Source: Toxorhynchites rutilus septentrionalis (Eukaryota; Arthropoda; Insecta; Diptera; Culicidae). Taken from it: a DNA stretch of 64,000 bases. The notes under the pieces are model-generated. The model did not search any database, was not told where the DNA came from, and was given only the letters and a program-made list of their open reading frames with translations. Below, in pieces: positions 22,322 through 32,500 of the stretch. The stretch spans positions 291,477,089 to 291,541,088 of the forward strand of contig NC_073746.1 in assembly GCF_029784135.1 (NCBI RefSeq), read 5' to 3'. Position 1 is the first letter of the stretch; the number at the start of each line of letters is the position of its first letter. The position numbers were made by a program, and so were the translations under genes.

Positions 22322-23758
22322 AATACTGTGGCTCCTTACGCTGGTAGGGATGGCCACTTCAGACTTGAGAATTCATACCCTGGATCAGAGTCCGATCATT
22401 ATAGTTCCGTTAGGACCCGCTAAAATAAGCACTAGTTCTCTGCGAATTGTGCACCCCATAAACTTGACCTCAATTGGAACAATTGTAGAAAGCTTTAACG
22501 CCGTTTCTATGGAGAGATTGTCGAATCAAACGCCTTTTAAGTCAATAGTTAAAGCAAAATTAGACAAAATAAACTTGAGTTACAACCGAATAAAACCACT
22601 ACGTAGGAGAAAACGATGAGAATCTCTCGGAAAGGCCTGGAAATACGTATCGGGAAGCCCTGATGCAGACGACCTTAAGATTATAAATTCGTCATTAAAT
22701 TCATTAATTAGCGAGAATAACAAGCAAATAAGAATCAATAGTGCTTTCGATTCACGAATGAGCAACATTACAAAAGCAATTAACGTCATACTGGAAAATG
22801 AGGAAAATGTAATACATTCCTTAGAGGGCTTTGATGTATTAGAATTAATATTCAAAATTGATGAGCTATTATACTACTTAGACATAATCGAAGAGGCGAT
22901 CACACTAGCGAGACGGAGTATCCCAAGCAGCCGCATCATTCACCTCGACGAATTGGAAACCATTCATCATTCCCTCATTAATGACGGTTTCGGGCTTAAC
23001 TCGGTCGATAGCATACTTAGTACTGCCAATGCCTACGCAGTATTAAACAACGAAATTTTCATGTACATACTGAAGATACCCAGGATCAAAAATGTACAGT
23101 ACACCCTCAACTTCATTGAACCAGTCATTGTAGATCACCACAGAGTCCACCTACAAACACAGTTTTATTTGAAAGGACAGAAATCATTCATGTTAAAAAG
23201 CGCTTGTTCCAAAGCCAACGCCATGTTTATATGTTCCTCAACGGATCTAGAACCTTTGACGGGTTGTATGCAACAATTGGTCTCCGGAAATACAGCAGAG
23301 TGTCCCATAGAACGCACCTACGGAAACAAAACTATTCGGAAAATCAATGATGGCAATATAGTCGTCAATGCAATCAATGTAACACTTTCGTCAAACTGTT
23401 CAGTCACCCAACGCACTCTACAGGGGTCGTTCCTAATCCAATACTCAAACTGTACACTGAAATTGGATGACGAGGAATATGTCAACACAAACATGGAGAT
23501 ACAGCCGTTCATACCTACCACGGGATTGAAGCCGAAAATCTCCATTGGAAACTTCATTTCCTGGGATGGATAGCATCCGTAATCTCATCAACTTTACTAA
23601 TCTGCATACTGGGTTCATCCATAATCATCGTTTTGAAATTCGCCGCCTGGAAGACACTCCTTACCAACAGCAAACCAGAAGTCATCGAACAGGATACCAT
23701 CGCATCAACCGAGGCCCATCCCGAGTCCAGAGAGGTACCGCTGATACTTCAGCAGTAG
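22322..23758 (+). pseudogene. env: env (errantiviral envelope-type protein), broken
   Basis: Errantiviral env is a type I membrane glycoprotein with a signal peptide, a furin-type cleavage site and a C-terminal membrane anchor. Here a hydrophobic segment follows the splice acceptor, and a basic cleavage-type motif (LRRRKR, about 22602-22616) follows about 90 codons later. Directly after it TGA 22617-22619 interrupts the frame. The frame then stays open to TAG 23571-23573 and has several N-glycosylation motifs and cysteines. The membrane-anchor segment (about 23560-23640) and cytoplasmic tail are in a different frame and end at TAG 23756-23758, so a frameshift lies at about 23500-23540. The product as written would lack the fusion subunit and anchor. 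Whether the lesions are real or assembly errors cannot be told here. Confidence 0.85.
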
Positions 23759-23783
23759 ACGAAAGCCGAGGACGTCTTTCAGC

Positions 23784-23794
23784 TAAGGGGGAAG
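23784..23794 (+). other. Polypurine tract
   Basis: The purine run 'taagggggaag' lies immediately before the 3' LTR, the position expected for the plus-strand primer of LTR retrotransposons. Confidence 0.75.
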
Positions 23795-23795
23795 C

Positions 23796-24034
23796 CGTTA
23801 CGGAACCGTTTGGTACATCACGCCACTCGGGTCCGCCAACCTACGGTCGACAACGTGGAGCGTGCAGCGTCAGCAGTATGCAGTCATAAGAGGGCCGCGA
23901 GCGCATGGCTCGCCCTCTTTTTCGCTGTGCAGTTCTTGTGGAGCACCGGTGGTGCCGTGTGATTAGTGATAAGTGAATAAATTGTTGAAAGTAGTTAGTT
24001 TTTAAAAGTGTTTGCATATCACGATTCCCATAAG
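23796..24034 (+). repeat. 3' LTR of the errantivirus
   Basis: Identical to the 5' LTR over 239 bp. AATAAA is at 23976-23981. After it the DD37E mariner resumes ('aagaaaatgccaaaagttg'), exactly as in uninterrupted copy B. Confidence 0.95.
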
Positions 24035-24341
24035 TAAGAAAATGCCAAAAGTTGTTTAATAGTTTTTATTTGACTGTCTAAAATTTTGAATAGGATCGGT
24101 CTACTGGGCGAATTTCTACAGCGTTTTTTCCGTGATGCAATTTGATGTGACACACCCTTTAGGACCTCCCATTTCAGAGTTTCCAAATATGTTTTGACCG
24201 GTTTTGCGACATGTGGCCGAGCATTGTCGTGCTGCAAAATAACTTTATAGTGTCTTTGCTTGTATTGTGGCCGTTTTTCCTTCAGGGCACGGCTCAAACG
24301 CATCAATTGTCGTCGGTAGAGGTGAATAGTCACCACTTTTG

Positions 24342-24985
24342 GTTGCCATTGCCTCACGCGACACCTAATTGATTTTGCAAATGCGAAAACGAATCTATTT
24401 GCTCCGATTGCATGACCTCTACACGCAGTGGCAACATAGGAACTGATGCTTTTGATTGCGATTGCATCACCGGACACTCAATCGATTTTTCAAACGAATT
24501 CATTCGCTCCGACGGAATTCCATGACCTCTCCACGCAGTGGCAAAGTAGAAACTGATTCTCTTGGTCTCAATTGCATCACGGGAATCGAATGCGCAAATC
24601 TTCCTTTGCTCGAGCGCATTTGCAAGCGAATGAAAGAAATCTCAGCCTGCATGTATTTGCGATGACGGTTTATCCAGTTGCTTTGATTTCGCGTCCGTGT
24701 TCGGGAACACGTTTCGATCTCCACAAAAACAATCATTACATTGAGCTAGATTGTTATGATTTCAATAGGCAATTTAAAGCTATTGAAACAAGTTTACGGG
24801 TCAATAATTAACAATTATAGAACTCGTTGACATTTTGTCTTTCAAATGAAATGATTGTCAAATCACCCGGTCAGCCGGAAAAGAGGTATTAACGTTCAAA
24901 ACCTTGCAGTCCAGCGTCACTCTTTCATTTTCGATACTTTGAACTTACACCCCGGTACAGAAGTGAAAGACGTAGTCCTACGTCA
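24342..24985. repeat. Insertion/replacement in the DD34D mariner, with about 110-bp tandem units
   Basis: It replaces about 70 mariner codons. The left half has at least two diverged tandem units of about 115 bp sharing 'tgacctctccacgcagtggc' (near 24414 and 24524) and 'attgcatcac.gga'. The right edge carries the palindrome 'gacgtagtcctacgtc' (24970-24985), also seen at the edges of other repeats in this window. It may be an inserted repeat element with an associated deletion. No coding content. Confidence 0.55.
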
Positions 24986-25103
24986 ACACCCTTTATTTTA
25001 TGCCGTTGGAGCAGTTGTTCGCATGTGAAAACACTGCGTTCGACGTCTCGTGGCTTCAATTCATACGGCATCCAACGGCCTATCTTTCGGATCATTCCCA
25101 TTA

Positions 25104-25447
25104 CAGTAGAACCCCGATTATCCGCGAGCGGATGATCCGCGGAGTGGTTTTTCCGCGCAAGCGAATTCCATAGTGATTCTATGAACCTTCCCTAAATTAG
25201 TCAATGAGTGGTTGATTTTTGTTCTTTTGTTTTGGTCTTGACTATCACATTATTTGACCACTGGTGTACACGACCTTACAGATGGATAGTTTAATGATAC
25301 CTGTATTGATAGAACATAGTTTTCATGGTGAAATGTCTTTTTTTTTGTGTTTGCATCTCATTTTTAGGCATTTATTGCGTTATCCGCAATTTTCGTAATC
25401 CGTGGTGAGCTTGCCAGACTATTTCGCGGATAATCGGGGTTCTTCTG
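25104..25447. mobile_element. Tigger/pogo-type MITE
   Basis: Ends 'cagtagaaccccgattatcc' (left) and, on the minus strand, 'cagaagaaccccgattatcc' (right) form TIRs of about 26 bp, flanked by TA at 25102-25103 and 25448-25449. The termini closely follow the Tigger/pogo pattern 'CAGT.GAACC.CGATTATCCG'. At 344 bp and without an ORF it is non-autonomous. It sits inside the N-terminal part of the minus-strand DD34D mariner gene. Confidence 0.88.
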
Positions 25448-25599
25448 TACTTTTAAACGATCGGATATGGTTTGCTGAGTTACTCCAAGTGTATCTGCAA
25501 GTTCTTGTTGTGTTTGTGATGGATCTTGATCGAGTAAAGTAAAAGTTATGACTTTTTGAAAAAAAAAGGGGAAAAATGTTTTCTCGGAGCACCAGGTAA

Positions 25600-26350
25600 T
25601 TTTGGAAAATCATAACTCAAGAACAAAAAATAATACCTCTCTGATTTCTGGATATAGTATGTAAAAAACCTCAGCTTTCGAGAAAAATTTGAAAAAATAT
25701 AGCGCTCTTTGTCCTTAAACTATGTAAACTATGAAAAACAAATACAATCAATAATTACGAAAACAAAATTCTATTTTCCGCAGGTATAATATTTTTTCGA
25801 CTCATGTCCAACCACTGCGTTGGTGGTCAAAGTTATCACGACACCGAGCATGTTGTTTGGTCGTGCGAGAAGTATCCAGAAGTTGTAGCCAGATCGAATT
25901 TAGAAAACTTCGAGCCCGTGGGAAACAACCCAATGTACCGGTGCAGGATGTGTCCTTGAGTACATGTGCGGGTTAGACCTTGAGTACATGTCCCAAATCT
26001 ATGTTTTCCTCAAAACTATAGATCTCTGTGTTTAATCATCAGTATTGTCCAAACCTCCTTATGTCCCTTCCTCTTCCTGATGAAAATTGTCACCATACTA
26101 ACCTCGAGTCGTCCGCGAGTAATCGGTTCTCCATCCTATTAACCGTAGAATAAGCAAAATTGTAAATAAGCTTTAGAACTAAAATCAGATATACAATTTG
26201 GCCCCTCTAAACTTATGCAACTGAGCCTGAACAAATAAATGATTTTAAAAATAAAATAATATTTTTTCCAAAAAGACTAACTAATTGGCCTCAATCTGAT
26301 ATATCGGAATCGGTTCAGGTGGTTAAAAGAGTTATCTGTTTCGAATATAT
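25600..26350 (+). repeat. Third copy of the satellite-like repeat, interrupted by a retrotransposon 3' end
   Basis: 'aaaatcataactcaagaaca' and the following blocks match the repeat units at 5151-5716. The homology is split at about 25798/26257 by a 5'-truncated I-group element and then resumes with 'ccaaaaagactaactaattg' and 'atatcggaatcggttcagg'. Confidence 0.65.
25799..26256 (+). mobile_element. 5'-truncated I-group non-LTR retrotransposon (3' end only)
   Basis: A short C-terminal ORF2 remnant includes SYHDTEHVVWSCE, the same Zn-finger-like motif as in the long element at 35196-38844 (GYHDIEHVVWSC), and ends LEYMSQIYVFLKTIDLCV before a stop at about 26035, with frameshifts between. The 3' untranslated part shares 'taacctcgag.c..ccgcgagtaatcggtt' with the long element. 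Flanking 'taatattttttc' on both sides (about 25787-25798 and 26258-26269) looks like a target-site duplication from target-primed reverse transcription. Dead fragment. Confidence 0.75.
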
Positions 26351-26365
26351 CACGTTTTCATTATA

Positions 26366-27651
26366 AAGGGTGTGCCACATCAAATTGCATCACGGAAAAA
26401 ACGCTGTAGAAATTCGCCCAGTAGACCGATCCTTTTGAAAATTTTAGACAGTAAAATAAAAACTTTTGGCATTTTCTTTTTATTCATACTTCGAGCCCAA
26501 GCCCGTATGCTCGCACTTTCCTCTTTACCCCATCCATAAAGTTCTGTACAACGTCAGGTTGTAGTTTTTTTTGAACAGAAATCCATTTTCTCTTGAAGTC
26601 CGCCTCCGATTTGACAACTTTTGGGTTCTTCCGGAGGGCCTGCTTCATAATCGCCCAATATTTCTCTATTGGGCGAAGCTCCGGCGCGTTGGGCGGGTTC
26701 ATTTCCTTTGGCACGAAGGTGACCCCGTTGGCTTCGTACCACTCCAACACGTCCTTTGAATAGTGGCACGAAGCGAGATCCAGCCAGAAGATGGTCGGGC
26801 CCTCGTGCTGCTTCAATAGTGGTAGTAAGCACTTCTGTACGCACTCCTTAAGGTAAACCTGCCCGTTTACCGTGCCGGTCATCACGAAGGGGGCGCTCCG
26901 CTTTCCGCAAGAGCAGATCGCTTGCCACACCATGTACTTTTTGGCAAACTTGGATAGTTTCTGCTTGCGAATCTCCTCCGGAACGCTGAATTTGTCCTCT
27001 GCGGAGAAGAACAACAGGCCAGGCAGCTGACGAAAGTCCGCTTTGACGTAAGTTTCGTCGTCCATTACCAGGAAATGCGGCTTCGTCAGCATTTCGGTGT
27101 ACAACTTCCGGGCTCGCGTCTTCCCCACCATGTTTTGCCTTTCGTCGCGGTTAGGAGCCTTCTGAACCTTGTATGTACGCAGGCCCTCCCGCTGCTTGGT
27201 CCGCTGGACGAATGAACTTGACAAATTCAGCTTATTGGCGACATCCCGGACCGAACTTCTCGGATCACTCTAAACTGCTTAACTACGCGCTTGTGATCTT
27301 TTTCACTGACGGAGCATCCATTTTTGCCGTTCTTCACCTTCCGGTCGATGGTTAGGTTCTCGAAGTATCGTTTTAGTACTCTGCTGACCGTGGATTGGAC
27401 GATTCCCAGCATCTTACCGATGTCCCGATGTGACAACTCCGGATTCTCAAAATGAGTGCGCAGGATTAATTCATGACGCTCTTTTTCGTTCGACGACATT
27501 TTTCCAAATTTACGAAAAATTGACAGTGAAGCATGGCCAACGTGATCTATACACTCTTATCTGATTATAACCGAAAGCTGAAGATATAATTCCTAAAAAT
27601 TAAATTTCTACAGCGTTTTTTCCGTGATGCAATTTGATGTGACACACCCTT
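26366..27651 (-). mobile_element. DD37E Tc1/mariner element, copy B, uninterrupted
   Basis: A 1286-bp element with TIRs like copy A's ('aagggtgtg.cacatcaaatt'; one left-end substitution, c for t at 26373), flanked by TA (26364-26365 and 27652-27653). Almost identical to copy A over shared parts. It serves as the empty-site reference for the errantivirus insertion in copy A. Confidence 0.93.
26484..27499 (-). pseudogene. DD37E transposase, copy B, with the same frameshift as copy A
   Basis: Minus-strand ATG 27499 starts the helix-turn-helix part. The frame breaks at 27266-27275, at the same sequence ('agtttagagtgatccgag') as in copy A, and the catalytic part then continues to the stop at 26484-26486. 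DDETYVKAD, FWLDLASCHY and RPIEKYW carry the catalytic Asp, Asp and Glu with DD37E spacing. It differs from copy A by a handful of substitutions and a 3-nt indel near the C-terminus. Sharing one frameshift shows that the lesion predates both insertions, or that the family tolerates it through trans-supplied transposase or recoding. Confidence 0.9.
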
Positions 27652-27684
27652 TATCACGCGAACATTTTTTTCGAGCGTTATATA

Positions 27685-29696
27685 TAGTAATGCTTCGAAA
27701 TCCGGACGCTTAAGCGCTCACGAATATAACTTCAACTACTTAAAAATATTGACATATCATAGCATGAAAAATTAGCGAATTAGAAGTCCTTCATTTAAGT
27801 TATGAATCACAGAATTCCACAAAATCATGTTATATTTGTTCAAAATTTGAAATTTCTTTCATCATGTCGTGATTTTAAATCCGGACACTTTTTTCATCAT
27901 GCTTTGAAATCCGGACACTTTTGCTTTTAAATCCGGACACTTGTTTTCTTTGCAATTCTTTGAGAGAAATTATTTATTAATTCTTGTAGAACTTATTAAC
28001 GGGTGCGTCATAAGTAGCGGGACTAAATGGAAACACGTTTGGTACAATTTTTTTTATTAATTTATTATTTATTGTATTTTTACAAGATGACCACTACAAG
28101 ATGGCGCCATATATACATATTTTCAAAATCCTTTCAATATGGGTATCAAAGGAAAGGGCTTGATTAGTAGAATACAATAATTTATGAAAAATGTAAATCA
28201 AAGATGGCGGCCGCTACAAAATGGTGGATTACATATTCCCTCAGAACCCCATCAATATGGGTATCAAACGAAAGGGCTTGGCTAGTAGAACACAGTTATT
28301 GATGGAAATTGTAAATACAAGATGGTGGCCGCTACAAAATGGTGGATTACATATTTTCTCAAACCCCATCAATATGGGTATCAAATGAAAGAGATCGACT
28401 AGTAGAACACGGTTATTTATGAAAAATGTAAATCCAAAATTTTAAAGAAATAGTTGAACGGTTTTATTGTAGAGAAATATACTAATGATACAGATAATGA
28501 ACTAAGAACTAAAAACATAAATAAGTAAAAAATCCCTTTTTAAGTTCAACGGTTTCATTGTGATTAAACTAGCTAGAAAATAATAGGGCAAGTAGCAGTT
28601 AGTAGTTACCACACCCCGTTCTTTATTAATCTAGGGCATTGATGAGACTAAAATAAAATCGAGGGATATGTAATGAAACATCTAACTGAAGAAAATGGAA
28701 ATCTGACGTGGCTCATTTTGAATTTGTGCTCAAATAGTCAACTACTTGCAGATTTTGATGCAGCTTTGAAAAAAAACATTTTTAGCGACCGCCATCTTGG
28801 ATTTACATTTTTCATCAATAATTGTATTCTACTAATCAAGCCCTTCCATTTGATACCCATATTGATGGAGTTCTGAGAAAATATGTAATCCACCATTTTG
28901 TAGAGACCGCCATCTTGGATCTACATTTTTCATCAATAATTGTATTCTACTAATCAAGCCCTTTCATTTGATACCCATATTGATAAGGTTTGGAAAAAAA
29001 TGTATATGACGCCATTTCGTGCTGGCGGTAATTTTCGATTTGAATTTCTCATAAATAACTGTGTTCTACTAGTCAAGCCGTTTCGTTTGATACCCATATT
29101 GTTGGAGTTTAGTAAAAATATGAAATCCGCCATTTTACAGCGGCCGCCATTTTGGATTTTGAAGATCATGAAATACGCTGTTTTATAATGACTGTAGAGA
29201 TAAAGGTGTATCCCAAGTTTCAGATCAATCGGTCAACAAAAAGGGACAGTGGCACAGCGCTACAGACAAAGTTACAAAGTTATCCACGTACATACAAACG
29301 GGTCATATAATCGACCCCGTGCTGTATACCGAAGAGTTTTGCGGTTTCCCGGGTCGAAAATCTTTGCTCCACACTCCATACTCCATACTAAGTCTTCTAA
29401 CATACCCTTATGCAACTCTTCAATGAGAAATTTAATCGTCAACTTTTGACCGTCCGGATTTAAAAGCATTTTCTGAATGTGCTTTTTATTCCGGACATGG
29501 GTTTGTGAAATTCGCATTGATTTTTTATTTTTTACATTTTTTTGTTAACAGCTAGGTTCTATGTTTGACACTAAACTAAATTGACACAATAGTAACTATC
29601 AGTCACATTAATTCAACATGCAAAAAATGTCATGCTTTAGGAATGTAATGAAAAAGTGTCCGGATTAAAAAGCGTCTGGATTCAGAAGCATCACTG
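27685..29696. mobile_element. 2-kb TA-flanked non-autonomous DNA element with subterminal and minisatellite repeats
   Basis: The outer termini are 'tagtaatgcttcgaaatccg' (left) and, on the minus strand, 'cagtgatgcttctgaatcca' (right), each next to TA. The motif 'aaatccggacacttt' or close variants occurs four times near the left end (27697-27945) and about four times, mostly inverted, near the right end (29450-29675), suggesting subterminal transposase-binding repeats. Further inside, about three units of about 125 bp ('caatatgggtatcaaa.gaaaggg', '..aagatggcggccgctacaaaatgg') run forward at 28085-28440 and similar units run inverted at 28765-29160. No transposase ORF is present. Confidence 0.65.
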
Positions 29697-30198
29697 TAAT
29701 CGAGACGTTACTGTTTTATTGTTGAGGCTGAGAGACAATAGGCCATATGAATAAAAACAAAATTCAGCTTTACTTTACTTCAGTCGAGCAGGCGAGCAGT
29801 GAGATTAAGTTTTTACTACGTTTGGTATGAATAAAAGTAACAACTAAGTATTTACTTTTCGAAAATGGATGTTTAGCTGATTTCGTATGAATAAAACAGC
29901 ATTTATCAATTATTTACGCCGTAATTATCAAGTGTGCTCATGAGCATACTTTGGATCTGGAAACACATTCATTCGTTTTGATGTCATATCCGATTTCTGT
30001 TTAATGCTGCTTCCTTGCGCTTAAAGTTAAACAAGTTAAACAATCCGCATTGATGACATTGAGTTTCGTTTACTAGTTTAGGGGAGCGTCAAAAAATTGA
30101 TTGTTTTTCAGGCGGAATGAACACGTTTTTAAAATTTAAATTATGAATGAAAAATAACCTTTCCGTACCAAATTAGCATTCTGTTTAAAATAAAAACA
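29697..30198. other. No gene seen
   Basis: AT-rich. No terminal repeats or family-like ORF recognised. Confidence 0.4.
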
Positions 30199-30500
30199 CC
30201 TTTTGACGTAGAACTACGTCTTTCATTAAGGGTGCCAAATCAGGAAACAGGTCACGTTTTTATGAAATAAAGTTAACGTTAATAACCATTTTTGCCGCGA
30301 ACGGTCTTTGGCGATTTGCATACCAAACGAATCGGAAATTCCCTAAGATTTGTTTGATATGCTATACATTACAATCCCATAGTCTGCATATAGTTTTAAC
30401 TGATGAAAATTGGAAGCATTCCCATTTTCTCATACATTTGTTCTTCATGTTTGTGTGCTTTCCCGAACAGAGCTGTCAATAACGAGCAACTTATCGACGA
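30199..30500 (+). repeat. Dispersed repeat, copy 1 (second copy inverted at 55020-55320)
   Basis: Begins with the palindrome-bearing end 'ttgacgtagaactacgtctt' and continues 'cattaagggtgccaaatcag'. The copy at 55318 read on the minus strand matches for about 300 bp and then diverges. No coding capacity. It is probably the end of a longer DNA element. Confidence 0.7.
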
Positions 30501-31020
30501 GCAACGAAGGGGAAATCGTACGAGTAAAGTCTCCGTGAACAAAGGAAAAGAAGAAGAACGAAGGTGAATATTTGTCTAGAGCATAAACAGTGGATCTCGC
30601 TGAGGCAAACTTCCATTCTTCGTAAGGAAATCGACTGCACAACATCGTTGCTGGGCGAGCTGGACGGCGAGGGATCGAATGCCTTTCTCAAGGCAATGGG
30701 GGTGGAGGAGTAATATGATGGATAAAGTAAAGTTTTCCAGGGGCCTTTTTGAAGGTTATAGACGAATGAGCTGAAGAAGTTTAAAGTCTCAAGAAAGGAA
30801 GGAAGGCAAACTTTCAGTATCGTTCTGTATTCAAATTAATTATTCTTCCTTATTTTGCGTTATCACATGCCTTCGTTTCGGATTGAGCTGTGGACGCGAC
30901 CAAATTACTCACTCGTTGATGTCTCTGGCATTGCAATCATTGCATCAAACTGACGCCATTGCATAAAGGTTCTGAGCTACAAAATTGTGTGGATAATCAT
31001 CAAGCTAGGCTATCGTCAGC
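30501..31020. other. No gene seen
   Basis: Short ORFs only. No known repeat recognised except possible continuation of neighbouring repeats. Confidence 0.35.
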
Positions 31021-32500
31021 TCACCAAGAAAGAAATGTTCTGAAATTTTGTCAGTGATTTGGTTTCACATGACGGTAGGAAAACTCTTCCCACAGAGGAT
31101 GACAGCTAAGCTAATCTAGATTGGCAATATTAACAAAAAGGGTTTCTGTTGAAAAAAGCGCGAAACGGAGATAAGTGTGTGTATATTAAGTTACTTCAAG
31201 CCATCGATATATGGATATTTGTGTGCGTACGTGCGTGGTTCATAACCCGTCCGTAAAAATAGTGCATCTTCCCTACTCTGAAACCCCATTTGTAATGATA
31301 AATATATACAAGGAGGGAAGATAGCGTGAGGGAAATTTTTACGCTAGAATAATAGTAATGAAACTCTACTGATGCAAATATTCAGCCTTTTTCCAAGCAG
31401 TTAACATTGTTTGTTTTCTGTCATCAATGCATTGAACTAACGCTATGGTGAAGCAGGTGTTAAAGTTGTGCACCAAAAAAATATTTGGGGAATACCAAGT
31501 TATTCAATAAGTTATATTAAGGAGGGACCCATGTCTGGAAGGTAGGAAAATAATGAATTTTCATGGATTTATGTCGGATGTTACGAATAAAGTGAAGTGT
31601 TTGTGCATGTTGATTATTGTTTAGGGTATATTTGAAGATATATTTTCCATTTATTGAGTGCTCGAATAATGATTATGACGCTGTTGACAGCTGGATGTGT
31701 AGATGATGCTGTCTGAAAATCGGTACCTTGCTGGTGGTATCGGTTCTGAATCAACGGGGTGTCGTAGAACAAATTCCAATAAATATTTTGAAACTTCAGG
31801 ACAATACCTAAAGCGTTATTTTCATGAGAAATCTCTAAATAGAGATTTTAAAAAAATCGAAAAAATTAGATATCAGAAAACAGCTATGTAACGCTTTAGA
31901 TAATTCATTTTTACATGCTGATAACAATTTTTCAGTCAAATCGGTCGAGTAGATCTTGAGATATCGATACCACCAGTTGAAATAATATGGTTTCGAGAAA
32001 AACGTGTTTTAAAATTCGAACAGAAATACTATATCCCTTGAGGTGACTTCATACTTTTGGCTGTAACTTTCCAACGAAATCAAATATCGAAAAATCCTTC
32101 TAGGGCAACATTTCTGAGGGCATAAAGCTTCCCAAAAATGCAAAAAAAACAACCAGACCGGCAACCAGACCGGCAGCACATCCCCCCCCCCCAATAAGTT
32201 ATTACTTTATTTGGGCTCGTGTGCCAGTCGCAAAACTGCTTTCAACTAAGATTACATTTGCGCTAATTTTGACCATAATGAAGCAGTGCTACTCTTTTCG
32301 AGGTTGTTGAGATTAGCAGATAAAGTTTTTTTTTGTTTATGTAGTCACCAAGAAAGTAAATGCCGTTCTGAAATTTTGTATGTGATTTGGTTTCGCTTGC
32401 CTGTAGCAAAACTTTCTCCACTAAGGATGACAGCTGCGCTTATCTTGAGGATGTATTGTTCTGCGAGCACAATAATGACTCATCAAACAATTATCGTCAA
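31021..32500 (-). repeat. Dispersed repeat interrupted by a TTAA-starting insertion (second copy at 53645-54345)
   Basis: 31021-31516 and 32173-32330, read on the minus strand, are collinear with 53645-54345; shared phrases include 'caccataacg.cagttcaatg' and 'aacaatgttaac'. The 31021-31115 segment ('tcaccaagaaag' to 'aggatgacagct') also recurs in direct orientation at about 32345-32440. The 53.7-kb copy lacks the 31517-32172 insertion and so shows the empty site. No ORF of interest. Confidence 0.7.
31517..32172 (+). mobile_element. Insertion beginning TTAAGG, related to 47787-48130
   Basis: Starts 'ttaaggagggacccatgtct' and ends in a C run. 'gatgctgtctgaaaatcggtaccttgctggtg' and adjacent text also occur at about 47942-47975, so this is a repeat family. 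The other copy begins 'ttaagggggaatccctgtct'. The insertion is absent from the matching place at about 53775. A TTAA-type (piggyBac-like) MITE is possible, but a clean TTAA on the right side is not visible. Confidence 0.5.

Larger units (their letters stand above)
17635..24034 (+). mobile_element. Errantivirus (Ty3/gypsy-type LTR retrotransposon with env)
   Basis: A complete 6.4-kb provirus: two 239-bp LTRs identical over their whole length, a primer-binding site, gag, pol in the -1 frame, an env region and a polypurine tract. Gene order and the presence of env place it with insect errantiviruses. Identical LTRs imply a very recent insertion. The host is the DD37E mariner; comparison with uninterrupted copy B shows a target duplication of at least AAG (4 bp if one substitution is allowed). 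gag and pol are open throughout, but env carries an in-frame stop and a frameshift. Confidence 0.95.
16456..24159 (+). mobile_element. DD37E Tc1/mariner element, copy A, interrupted by an errantivirus
   Basis: Terminal inverted repeats of 49 bp appear identical at 16456-16504 and 24111-24159. They begin 'aagggtgtgtcacatcaaat', and each is flanked by TA (16454-16455, 24160-24161). Removing the element and one TA restores an open mariner reading frame at the target, so the insertion site is exact to the base. A 6.4-kb LTR retrotransposon sits at 17635-24034, just after the transposase stop codon. Without it the element would be about 1.3 kb, as in copy B. The family is the mosquito ITmD37E type by its DD37E spacing. 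Confidence 0.93.
16239..25542 (-). pseudogene. DD34D mariner transposase gene split into four pieces by nested insertions
   Basis: Reading right to left on the minus strand, the pieces are as follows. 25542-25450: LLDQDPSQTQQELADTLGVT, an N-terminal helix-turn-helix. 25101 to about 24986: MIRKIGRWMPYELKPRDVER and CEQLLQRHK. 24341-24162: YRRQLMRLSRALKEKRPQ and VILQHDNARPHVA, with the second catalytic Asp. 16453-16239: SHPPYSPDIAPSD, with the third Asp, on to the stop at 16239-16241. Spacing from the second to the third Asp across the break is the 34 residues of classical mariners, confirmed by the uninterrupted homologue at 53038-53634. A frameshift follows SPDIAPSD, and the block holding the first Asp (about 70 codons) is missing. 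The gene is dead. Interruptions are listed separately. Confidence 0.85.

Noticed and set aside
28085..29160. CRISPR-like array
   Set aside because: Units are about 125 bp, diverged, and arranged in opposite orientations on the two sides of a eukaryotic DNA element. No spacer/repeat pattern or cas genes.
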